Source: Muricea muricata
Lineage: Eukaryota > Cnidaria > Anthozoa > Malacalcyonacea > Plexauridae
Direction: 5' to 3'
DNA length: 64,000 bases
Assembly (NCBI GenBank): GCA_963855995.1
Contig: OY979727.1
Location: 12,950,946-13,014,945, forward strand
In this document: positions 48,087 to 58,277 of the stretch, piece after piece
Layout: each line of letters opens with the position of its first letter
How positions within the stretch are numbered: the stretch's first letter is position 1
The notes under the pieces: model-generated
Database searches by the model: none
What the model was told of the DNA's origin: nothing
What the model saw: the letters and a program-made list of their open reading frames with translations, nothing else
Translations under genes and position numbers: made by a program

Positions 48087-49608
48087 GTAAGTAATATTTA
48101 AGAAATATAAAACATTTTCCGTGCTGATATACAGTTATATCAACACGAGTAAAAATTGGAAAAACGAGAAATTGTGTGGAGTAATATTACAGAATTTAAT
48201 AACAACCAAACATAGACACTTCATCGATAATTTGTCCGATTTGAAATTTTTTTATATAAGTCGGTGTGACTGACAGAGATGGATGAATAATATTTGAAAT
48301 AATGTTTCAAGGCAGAACCGTGAAGTTATTATATATTAGGAGAACAAATTAGTAAAGAATTTTAACTGCCAGTTTTTCTTTTTGAATGTTTGATTTCTAG
48401 ATCAGTTCTGAGGTTCTTACTGGGGTTAAAAACAGTCAGAACTCCCAATGAAATGGTGCTAAAATCATTGATAAATGATAACAGCTCAAATTAACGTTGT
48501 CAGCGTAGGAATTTCAGTTAATAATACACGAAAGCTATAGGTTCTTTCACTACCTGACACGATAAAGCTAGCTCACTGTTTTTTCTCTATTTTTGAATTT
48601 CTCGCTAAACCTAAATAAATTCTTGTAAATTTTTCGTGTTGTTTTCATAGGTGGCCCAGAAGTCAGTCGTTTTTACCATCTGAATAAATCAATCTTGCAA
48701 ATAAATATTCCTTTTACAACTGTCAGCTGTCAGAAACTTGACTATATAGGGCTAAATATTGGAAATAACAATAAAACAAGTTTCTGGCAGTTGTAAAAGG
48801 AATATTGATCTACAAGGTTGATTTAATCAAGGTAAAAACCACTGATCTCTGGGCCACCTATGCTGTTTCTGGACTCCTGTGCCAAGATGTCGCTATGGCG
48901 GGAACGTTAAAAACTTGTTTTAAAATGAAAATACTTTGAAATACAGTTATATTTTGAAGAAAATAAGTTGGTAACACGAAAACTAAGGTAAGACTCTTGT
49001 CTTTTAAACGCTTGTGTGTGTTTTAAGGCATTTTTCCCTGAGGAACAATATTTTTCTTACGTCTTTCTAGCCAAATGTTTTGTTGTGACTCTCAAAGATG
49101 GATAACGATCTTCTCTGTAATTTTAGAAAATGTAGAAAACGTCTAAGCTCTTTCTCTTGGGTAAATGCACTGATAGATGCTTTTGTAATTCATGAAAACT
49201 ATTCAAATTACCTCAGTTTGTTATATCATGCATAAAGCCATGAATTTAACACTATTTTTTTTTGTTTAAAACTGTAGGTGACTTCTTGTTCCCGTATCCT
49301 TTTGCATATTTGTTGTAAAGAGCAGACCAAGTGTTATTTTAATGAATATTATTCCTTCTATAAAGTTCTGTACAGTTGCATTTACAAAGATTGGGTCAAT
49401 ATAATTAAGAAAAATATATATTTCAGCATAAAATTATTTGCCTTTACCATAATCAGCAAAATGTTCTTAACTTACTAACTCAGATATATTTTGTGATGAA
49501 GATGGCACTAGAGAGTTTAACAAAGCTTATGTATGTCCAGCTTGTAAGTAAATATTTTGTAGCTTATTATAAATTGAAAATACTATAAGGTCTAAGAAAT
49601 TGTTCAGT
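48087..49608. other. junction between copies 2 and 3 and 3' flank of RING-Kelch C
   Basis: About 110 bp after the RPL36 exon are unique to this junction and include AGAATTTAATAACAACCAAA, a word also found near 53908. From about 48200 the sequence matches 15975 onward. It includes the foldback MITE at about 48652-48858. No gene is supported. Confidence 0.45.
48652..48858. mobile_element. foldback MITE, copy-3 instance
   Basis: It has the same inverted arms and position as the elements at 16435 and 35768. Confidence 0.75.
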
Positions 49609-51959
49609 TTAATTTGGTTTCACAACAGCACTTCCATACCCTCTTGCTTCATTCATCTCTGGTAACTCTTCCCAGACCTGATTCAGGAAATGAAAAACTT
49701 CAACAGATTTGAGATGATTTCTTCCATCATGCCCACCCATCATGACAAGAACATCTCCTGTAACAACTGCAGCACATCCACGTCGTTTATGCTTCATGGT
49801 TGGCAAATATTTGGATTCTCCTGTTGTGAGATTGTATGTAACAACACTATCCATGGCATGAAATCCCCTATTTCTTCCACCAAGAAGAATGGCATTATTT
49901 TGCCAGAGAACACTTGCCATCTCATCAACAGGAAAAGGCAAAGGTTTCATCATCTTCCATTCTTTGGTAACAAGATCATACATCATGACAGTGTCTTTCG
50001 CAACTCCATGAAAACCTCCAAAGATGAACAACTTGTCTTCAAACAGTTCCATTGTGTGATCATATCTTGGTGCAGGCATTGTTGTTAAAACCTTTGTAGT
50101 GTATGGTGGCACCATGGACACCTCATAGATTTTGTCACTTGCTTCTCCCCTAATGCTTGCTCTCCCTCCACTCAAAATCAAGCTATCTTTATATATGACT
50201 GCTGCATGTTTTATGCGCACTTCAGGAAGTTTCACATGAGAGATCTTCCATTCTGCAGACTGGTCACAAGAACTTGTCTCAATTGTATCTGTATATTTTT
50301 TACCATCATCTCCTCCTGAAATAAGAACCTCTCCTTTATATGTGACTGCAGATGCAAAGGTATGAGCTTTTGACATAGGCTTGATCAATGTCCATGTTTT
50401 CTGTGACCAGGAGAAGATTTCTACAGAATTGAAATTGACCTTTCCATTGTGTCCCCCAGCAATGATGATGTTTTTTCTACCCAAGTGTTGACCAGGACTC
50501 ATTTCTTTCAGTTGTTTCATTTCTGTCATCATCAGAGTGACTTTTGTCATCATTTCTGTCTGTATCTCACACATTTTGCTCATCTTCTTACCGAGATCAT
50601 CCACCTGTGCCTGAAGCTTAGTGTTATGATCTTCAAGCTGTTTCTGAAATTCTTCTGTCATCTTTTTGCTTAAATCATCCGCCTGTTTCTGAAGCTTGCC
50701 ATCAAGTTGTTTCTGAAGGTTGGCATTATGATCATCAAGTTGTTTCTGAAGGTTGACATTATGATCATCAAACTTTTTCTGCAGCTTGCTATGATCTTCA
50801 GTCATCTTTTGGTTCATATCTTTCACTTCTTTCTTCAGCTCAACACAGTCATGACACTGCAACTTCCTGAAATAAAATTGGTTTCATTTATAATGTTGGT
50901 TATAAAATAATAACTTTGTGTTTGCAACCTCAATTTGACACTACAGTATTTAAATCTGCCTAGGACTATGATACAGGAGGGAGGTTAAAACCAAATGTGC
51001 TATAAATAAAGTTAAAATTTGATTTTTTTCCTTGAATAAAAATCACTATTATGTAATAGATCTGTACTTCGAACTAGAAATTTTAAGTTTGTAATAAACA
51101 TGAACCTATACAACAAATGAATCTTTACTATTTACAAAATCAAGGATATCACTTTGTTCAACAAATATGTTATGCTTTCTTCCATGATTTTCCACCCCCC
51201 CATCCCTCAGCCCACCTCTTGCGGCATGCTGTGATGTTTAGTGTTGTAATCAACTGATTTGCAATACTAACAATAAGCGTCTCATATTACACCACAAAGC
51301 TTTTCGTGCGGATTATATTTCGCTCAGTACTAAAATTGGCGCGCCCAGCGTTGCGCGAATTCCAGTGAATTTTAATACAAGGAAGGCATATATTAACATT
51401 TTTGCTATTTTACATATCAATGACCCCCTCAAGCTAGCGTCACATATTTGATAAACGACCACTAATTAACTCACTGCAATAAAACTTTGTCTTACCTAAA
51501 CTCACAGACTTCAGCTTCATGATGTAACTTATCTTGTCTATTGATAACCACCTCACAATCTTCATTAGAACAATTCACTGGAGCAAAGCCACACGTACTC
51601 ACGTGACGTTCCAGATTACTTAACTTCATAACATCACGACATCCACGCTTGAAGAAATCACAACGAATTCTGAGCTCAGATAAATACTCTCGCACTATTC
51701 TTGGTGCTTGTACCAGCGTTTCTTCGCTTAGATCATCCTGACATGTTGGACAGTTGTGGGTATTGGAGAGATGTTTACTGATGCAGGCTCTACAGAAATA
51801 GTGCTGGTTTTTTTGACACATGACTGGGTCGTTGAGAACGTTCATACATATCGGGCAATGAAAACTAGGACTGATTGGATCTCTTAGTTCAAAACGACTG
51901 TCCTCGTAACCTTGTCCAGGCCAGATGGAACATCCTTGACCTTCCTTAAGTCCTGCCAT
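49609..51959 (-). CDS. RING-TRAF zinc finger-coiled coil-Kelch protein, paralogue C
   Basis: Exons 51959-51496 and 50876-49609 join as in A and B. The RING/TRAF exon differs from A at only two residues by eye (SEETL, LHHEA). The coiled coil has yet another block arrangement (DDHNVNLQKQLDDHNANLQK). Kelch loop variants include GGHNGKVNFN, GGDDGKKYTD, PEVRIKHAAV, GGRASIRGEAS, GGFHGVAKD, GGRNRGFHA and EARGYGSA. Upstream in-frame ATG options exist, but MAGLKEGQG is shared by all three copies. All Kelch GG doublets and RING cysteines are intact. It is an intracellular E3 ligase candidate, inferred from domains only. Confidence 0.88.
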
Positions 51960-52296
51960 GATATCGTCTTTGTAGCCCTCACATTCTATAGCAAGTATTA
52001 CAAACACAGAAATCTAATCCGTACAAAATATAAGATCTCTTGCTATCCAGAACGACAAATCTAGTGACAAATCCTATATTGTCGTGTACTTTTGTCTGCA
52101 CCACCGACACTGGCAACGTTAGTTCTAGATATCATTGACAACGAGGTTTTTCTACCTGACTAAGACTGTCACTGTCTTTTCTTGCAGTGTTTGCCAGCAT
52201 GGATTACGTTATTGTTCATCTACCTTATTACGATGATTGAAGAGCTTTGATATAACCATGTATAACTAATGGGGTTTCTCTATGAATTGCTTACAG
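51960..52296. other. intergenic region, copy 3
   Basis: A shortened form of 19777-20761, in which about 650 bp present in copies 1 and 2 are missing just after the gene start. No gene is seen. Confidence 0.4.
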
Positions 52297-52367
52297 GTGA
52301 AACTAATTTATCAGGGAAGTTCGACATTGTACGAATTGATCTCCATCCTTCAGAACAATACAAATCA
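52297..52367 (+). pseudogene. CCNB1IP1: CCNB1IP1 (HEI10) single exon, copy 3
   Basis: The exon reads GETNLSGKFDIVRIDLHPSE then QYKS, with a GTAAGC donor. It keeps the tyrosine found in other animals (copy 1 has Cys, copy 2 is frameshifted). The next exon is absent, because copy 3 is deleted beyond about 52710. Confidence 0.7.
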
Positions 52368-52968
52368 GTAAGCTTTAATTTGTTTCTGCTGTAGTGTAAA
52401 ATGCAATCGATCCACCATGACCTATATTTGAACACAACAATCCACCATTACATAGACTGAGTTGCACTGTACAACGTTTGCTTGCAACTGTCGAATACTT
52501 GATACAATTGTAGCAAGCTTTTAAAGCGTAAAGGATTTTTGAAACGTTCTCTAATGGTAAAATTTATTTTAACACGAGCTTTGGGCTTCCAGTCTGGAAA
52601 ACGTTTCAGAAAACTTTCTTATAAATCCTGGTGGCGCATCCAGTACTCTTAAAGCAGTTTTTGAAAAGACTACAACTTTTCGTGCTGGATAAACTTTTCG
52701 GTCTGGATTTGTTTTGTACAATCATAGGCGTAGGAAGAAAGTAATTATGGTGGGGCACAACCCAGAACCATGAGCTATATAGTATATAATATTACTATAT
52801 ATTAGCTATTATTGGGGGGGGGGGAGGGGGGCAGAGCTGCTCCAAGTCTATGGTGTATTTGCTCCAAAACTAAATACTAGATAGTGGTGAATGTCATGTA
52901 CATTATAATTTCTTTCTTTTGCTAGACATAAGAAAAAATGTCGTCCCCACAGTTGGAGATGGCTGTTG

Positions 52969-53036
52969 GCCTGAAAAAAGGACACAAGGTCACAAAAACT
53001 GCAATGAAGCCAAAACCATCATGCGAGAAAGGGTGT
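52969..53036 (+). pseudogene. RPL36: RPL36 first coding exon, copy 3
   Basis: The frame reads MAVGLKKGHKVTKTAMKPKP, closest to the consensus eL36 N-terminus of the three. One extra base in CATCATGCGAG shifts the frame before the donor. No downstream RPL36 exons are seen to 55.3 kb. Confidence 0.75.
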
Positions 53037-53140
53037 AAGTATTATGATTGCATATCGGTTAGTAATCTGTATAATCTGCGGACTGAGAATAAAATGCAGA
53101 CTGAACGGCACAAAATGCTGACTGGAGATAAAATGCAGAC

Positions 53141-53518
53141 TGGAGTGAGTATGGAATATTTAGCATTGGCAATGCTAATCACCTAGAACTTTACTTTGTT
53201 TTTCCATATTATTTTAGCTTTAAGTGCGATAAAAACGTTTAATAAAACGTACGCGTTTTTTTTTAATTTTAAGAAAACTATTATTTATCCTTTTTGGGGC
53301 TTTCTTGAAGGCAGAATATGTGTGTGGAATTCTCGTGTAAATCAAATCGAACAAGACGAACGCCATTTTCATTTTGTAGATGGCTGGAAAAGAAACGCTT
53401 CGCCCGATGAAAACTTTGTGATGTTCTGGTTTCGTTGAAAGAATCATGTTAGAGCAAAGATGAAATCTGGGCTACAAGCTACTAAATCAATGTGCATCGG
53501 GCTATCAGAGAACATTGC
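53141..53518. other. unassigned sequence after copy 3
   Basis: An 80-codon frame at 53196-53438 is open, but its composition is unremarkable and I do not recognise it. Nothing else is supported. Confidence 0.3.
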
Positions 53519-53781
53519 TACAGTAAAACCCCGCGTATAAGAATCTACGTTTTAAGAAGTACCTGTTAGGCTAGAATTACGTTTTCCTCGCCATAGATTT
53601 GTCTCAAAACATGCAAATTGACTCTATTGCAGACTGTATGCATGTTTTCTACAGGGATTTGTTTTCCACCGTATAAAGAGACAAACACCGCCTCCCAACA
53701 AGAACAATGTGCCACAATTAAATAAGAACCTGTTTAGGCTAACTTCAAGAATGAGGTTCTTATACATGGGGTTTTACTGTA
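53519..53781. mobile_element. 259-bp MITE with TA target duplication
   Basis: The element 53521-53779 begins CAGTAAAACCCCGCGTATAA and ends ATACATGGGGTTTTACTG, flanked by TA on both sides. TA duplication and short inverted ends suggest Tc1/mariner-type mobilisation. Confidence 0.85.
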
Positions 53782-53817
53782 TTCCAACTGATACAAAAGT
53801 AAGTACTGCAACATATT

Positions 53818-54024
53818 AGACCCCGTTTACACCGTACCGGATCCGTATGGTCGCGATATCAAATCGAATGGTTTAAAGATGAGTATAGCTTTTAAATTTA
53901 TGTTAATATTAAAGAATTTAATAACAACCAAATATAGAAAAAGGGGTGGGAATGAATATGACCTCAAACTGACCGGATTCGATGTCGGGACCATGCTGAA
54001 CCGGTACCCCGTGTAAATGGGGTC
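53818..54024. mobile_element. ~207-bp MITE
   Basis: Inverted ends AGACCCCGTTTACAC and GTGTAAATGGGGTCT bound the element. Internal GTACCGGATC and GAACCGGTACC extend the symmetry. No target duplication was identified. Confidence 0.75.
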
Positions 54025-54048
54025 TTACTTGAGACTTTTTAATGAACA

Positions 54049-54269
54049 TACCGTATTCTCTCTATTTAGCCCCCCCGGGGGGCTTATTCATTTCAGGACC
54101 TTTTAAGGGGGGGGCTTATTGGAGAGGGGGCTTAATTGAGAGGGGGGGGGGCTTATTTATTCATCAAAAAAAAAACAACGGTGGAGATTATCTCTTTGAG
54201 CTGCAATAAACTCAAAATCATTACACAGTATATATCATATAACAAGGACTTAAAAGAGAGATTACGGTA
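54049..54269. mobile_element. 217-bp MITE with TA target duplication and GGGGGGCTTATT repeats
   Basis: The element 54051-54267 starts CCGTATTCTCTCT and ends AGAGAGATTACGG, flanked by TA on each side. The interior has several G-run plus GGCTTATT words, a pattern prone to G-quadruplex formation. Confidence 0.8.
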
Positions 54270-55329
54270 AATGCCAATGATCTCATTGCATTAAAAATAG
54301 TAAGCATAGGATACAATAACTAACAATAACTTTTTTCAGCTTGGATGAAGTTCTATATAAAAAGCTGCGACAAGGGAAAATCCAAAGCAGTAGAAGCAGC
54401 CACTGAGATTACAATACTAGACTTTGAAACCTATATAGGGCCTGGTTGGAGGTAAAACCTGAATTTTATAAACACAAAGCGCATTTTCGTAGCCTTTTAT
54501 TATTTCTGATAAATACTGTAGCAGAGCATTTGATGAAAAAGCGTGTATGTTACTAAAGTAGTTTACTAAAGTATGTATTTAAGCAATGTTTTATCAAAAA
54601 CAGTTTTAATTATATTACTAATTGATCAAAAATATTGTGAAGGTAAATTATACAAAATTATTATATTAAAAGTCACTTGTGATTATACCGTTTTCTAATT
54701 AACTAAAATTAAATCTAATCATCCAATAAATTATCTAATTACACAGATTCTTGTTAATTAATTGATAGGTATCAATTAATTACCAAGATGTTTTCTGTAG
54801 TGCAACATTTCAAAATACTCGTGGTGCCAATGCAAACAAAGAAAACTTCTATGTCTTGGATTTGAATGTCATAAACTGGATTTTTGTGATATTTTGTCTT
54901 TTGATTTCCTACTCTCTGGTGACATGCAGTAGCAATTTGGTCATGCCATGTAAATTTAAATCATCATTATTCATTTCTTTAGAAATTGACTCCTAATACG
55001 GTTTATAAACACTGAAAAATTTGCATTTACATGACCAAATGTCGGGCTGGGTTCGCCATTGGTGACATGCACAGAATTTCTTTACATCAACATTCCTTTA
55101 CACCCTTGGTGCTGCCTGGTACTAGTCTCCATCTACAAAATTAAGATGACCTTTGCTTTCTCCTTATGCTCTTATTGATCGTGAATAAAAATTACTGCCA
55201 TTAGGATTACTGGCATTGGCCAACCTTTGCACTCTCTCTTCATTCTTATTAATATTATCCCTCCTATAAATTTTCAAAATAGAAATTTGCAAATAGGTTT
55301 CTCCATATAGTCCAGCCTAATTTGAACCC
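54270..55329. other. AT-rich region, nothing supported
   Basis: No coding exon, clear transposon end or structured RNA is seen. Confidence 0.4.
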
Positions 55330-56632
55330 TGACCCTACATTGTGATAATAAGCGATGATATACTCACGCACTAATTAACATGATACATCAATTATGCACT
55401 AAAGCGACAGATGGCACCGGTGCCAGTGTTAGAGTATTTGTTTTGGACTATAAAAAGGCACTCGATTTGATTGACCACAACATCCTCATCAATAAGTTGT
55501 CCATGTACAAAATTAACCCATTCGTTGTAAATTGGATTTGTGACTTCCTAAGTAATCGACATCAGAGAGTCAAACTTGCTGAAGATTGTTTCTCGGAGTA
55601 CCTCAAGGTACAAAGTTTGGACCTTGGCTATTTATCATTATGATAAATGATTTGGAAGTAACCTCAAGCGATGTAGTTTTTAAATATGTCGATGATACGA
55701 CTACACACGAAGTTGCAAAAAAAAGGGGAAAACAGCCAAGCACAAACGCTACTTGATGAAATCAATGATAGGTCTATTGCAAATAAATTTCAGCTGCATC
55801 CTCAAAAATGTAAAGAACTGCGGATTTCCTTTACCCGTGATGATGTACCGGTAAGTCATGAAGATGTATTAATCGATCAATCTATCTTAAACATCGTAGA
55901 ATCAGTTAAAATTCTTGGAGTTACTATCCAGAATAACTTGAAATGGAACTCGCAAATTAAGGATACGGTTAAGAAAGCCTCTAAAAGGTTATACTTTTTG
56001 AAGCAGTTGAAGCGGGCAAAATAATCTACAGAAGAGTTAGTTAAATTTTATGTTACATGCATTCAATCTGTTATTCTTTATGCATGTCAAGTCTATCACT
56101 ACAGTATTCCGGAATACCTGAGCAAATCACTCGAACGTGTACAAAGGAGAGCTTTGCGTATAATATATGGATACGACTATTCTTATAAGGAATTATTAAG
56201 TCAATCAAAACTCACAACCCTCTCAGAACAAAGATTGGACCTTTGCAGTAAATTTTTCCATAAGATTATGTCTGACCCTCAAAACAATTTGTATAAATTA
56301 CTTCCGTTTAACGAAGATAGTCATTGAGTCATTCTTATGATTTACAAAGGAAAGGACGTTTTTATCCACCCAAGTGTGCAACGAATAGACACCAAAAAAC
56401 TTTTATCGTATCGGCATCACAAGAAATTAATTATAATGTAAACTTAAAAACTATATAGATGTAGATCTTTATGATATTAAAATGTCTAATATTATTAATT
56501 ACAAGAACTCTTTAATTTGGCAGTTTTTAGTTACTTTTATTGTTAATAGGTAAATCTCAGCAATTCAGTAAATGCTGTAAATGAGTTTATTTTTAATAAA
56601 CCATCTATCTATCTATTTATCTATCTATACTA
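55330..56632 (+). mobile_element. 5'-truncated, decayed non-LTR retrotransposon (LINE) reverse transcriptase
   Basis: Reverse-transcriptase pieces in shifting frames read FVLDYKKALDLIDHNILINK (first catalytic block, with KKALDLIDH for the usual KAFDxVDH), NRHQRVKL, then KYVDDTTTHE-type remains of the catalytic YVDD box near 55686. They continue with ILGVTIQNNLKWNSQI and, near 56040-56200, LVKFYVTCIQSVILYAC and RRALRIIYG. Several frameshifts are present. The 3' end carries an ATCT microsatellite tail (about 56606-56630), typical of CR1/L2-like LINEs. The domain order is that of jockey/CR1-type elements. Confidence 0.8.
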
Positions 56633-56668
56633 TATACAGACAGAATTGTTTGCTTGGCAACAATTTGT

Positions 56669-58277
56669 CTATAGATATGTTGCCTTCAATTTCTGACTCA
56701 GATAATCCAAAGATGATATGGGTGGGTAATGCCCTGAACCATCTAAGCACTCAATAATAACTTCATCATCAGGATGGACAAAAAATGCCATTGATTGTCG
56801 TGGAGTTAAGCGACGCAGCTGTTCTTGCGGAACTACTACACGATGTTTCTGAAGAAGAAATATTAGATTTGGCTCATGAAATTTTGCAAATGGTTTACAA
56901 CCTATTGGAGTCACTTTAAATTACTCACTGTTGACACCACTTTGTCATTGGTCCAGCGCTGTAACAAATCTCCAATGTTGACCAAAATTGTGCCTTCAAT
57001 AGGACGTGCTGGGACAAAACCTTCTGTTTGACTGAACACCTGTGGTTGGAAATTGATTACTCAACTCAACAAAACAAAGTTTGCTCTCCATTCTACATAT
57101 ACTAGATACTATGTATAACTTTAGCTTCAGCTTCTAACTGTTCCCGTAAAGTCAGTCCGTAAGAATCATCTCCTATTGACCAGTCTTACTACAGGAGGAA
57201 TCCTAAACTAAACTAACTTTATTTATACTGGATAGCTCTACCAGTTCTAAACTGTTCTACCTAGAGGTCCAGTAAGGATCATCTCTTATTGATCCAGTGT
57301 TACTACAGGAGGAAACCTAAACTAAACTAACTTTACTTATACTTGATAGCTCTACCAGTTCTAAACTGTTCCTCCTAGAGGTCTAGTAAGGATCATCTCT
57401 TGTTTAATTATCTAAGTATATAGTGTTACTACTAAACTAACATTACTTATACTAGATTCCCCTATCAGTCTCAAACTGCATATTTTCTTTCAATATATCA
57501 TTACCTCCAGTCCTCCAACTTGATCTTGAAATAAAAGAGTGATAGTTCCATAATCACTGTGTTCCCCAAGACGTACTTGACCTTTCTGTAAATCTGTCAT
57601 GACAGGATAGTAGAGAAGTCGTATTGTTGTAGGATTTTCTGAAGTTCCAAACTTTGCATGAGTTTTCTGGAATAATTTTTTATCCTGGTGAAAAGATTGA
57701 CAATTGTAGAAGGATCAACTGAATTGAACAATCCCCTCTGTTTTAGTTGGGGAATAATTTCGTTTATTTGAAAACCATGAATTACAATCCAAAATTAAGA
57801 ACAAAAATTTCTTACTTCTAACTGCAGTCCGAGTGCAATTAAATCCAAAATCCTGTGGGCTAGTTTTCCACAAGTATTGAAAAATGATCTGACAGTAGGC
57901 TTGAAATCGGAACACTCTTCATCAGGCCAAGAAATGTCATCGTTGAATAGTTCAGTTGCATTAAATGCTTCTTTAAAATCTGTAGGTTTGCTGGGGTCTA
58001 TTCTAAAGAGAAGAAAACTATTGTTGTACATTTCTGTCGTTCGTTTTAAGCAGTTTCAAGATGTCATAAACCAAAATGGATTCCGTATAGGGAATACCAT
58101 GATGGGCAATGAGTGTCTTTGAAGACTCTGTATTAAATGTGCTTTCAGTGGTGTAAAAGTGGTCTTACGTTTCAACCCCCACACCGACATAGCCGTGATT
58201 GGATGTCGTAGGTCTGGCATATTTATTTTTCTTCTCCAAAGGCAACTTGAAAAACTTTTTACCAACTTCAAATATCT
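56669..58277 (-). CDS. 2-oxoglutarate/Fe(II) oxygenase, isopenicillin-N-synthase-like (5' exon not found)
   Basis: Exons 58277-58169, 58002-57816, 57684-57505, 57039-56929 and 56848-56669 join in frame. The first gives EIFEVGKKFFKLPLEKKNKY and NHGYVGVGVET. The third gives TTIRLLYYPVM and GEHSDYGTITLLFQD, with the Fe-binding H-x-D. The fourth has ILVNIGDLLQRWTND. The fifth has KHRVVVP (distal His) and PRQSMAFF (R-x-S for 2-oxoglutarate), and ends in TAG. The core is thus complete and looks active. The N-terminal segment expected before EIFEVG (IPVIDF... and GFFYxxNHG) was not found upstream in the window, so the gene may be 5'-truncated or have a distant first exon. The substrate cannot be told from sequence. 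Confidence 0.82.
57150..57475 (-). repeat. intronic tandem array, ~115-bp family (oxygenase gene)
   Basis: About 2.8 units lie in the intron 57504-57040. On the minus strand they match the CMTR2 units, so they are sense with respect to the gene. The unit nearest the 5' splice site is the most degenerate. Confidence 0.88.

Larger units (their letters stand above)
35548..48095. repeat. segmental duplication, copy 2 (about 12.5 kb)
   Basis: Order and orientation are as in copy 1. It starts inside sequence matching 16205 and ends after the RPL36 exon. Missing relative to copy 1 are about 23714-25070, about 25715-28975, most of about 29040-30045, most of a PXK exon with flank, the MITE at 32705, and about 34890-35320. 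Confidence 0.9.
48200..53140. repeat. segmental duplication, copy 3 (about 4.9 kb, internally deleted)
   Basis: It matches copy 1 from about 15975 to about 21200 and then, after about 130 bp of unrelated sequence including a G-rich run near 52815, resumes at copy-1 position about 35270. Copy 3 therefore lacks the factor B-like and PXK genes and most of CCNB1IP1. Confidence 0.88.
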
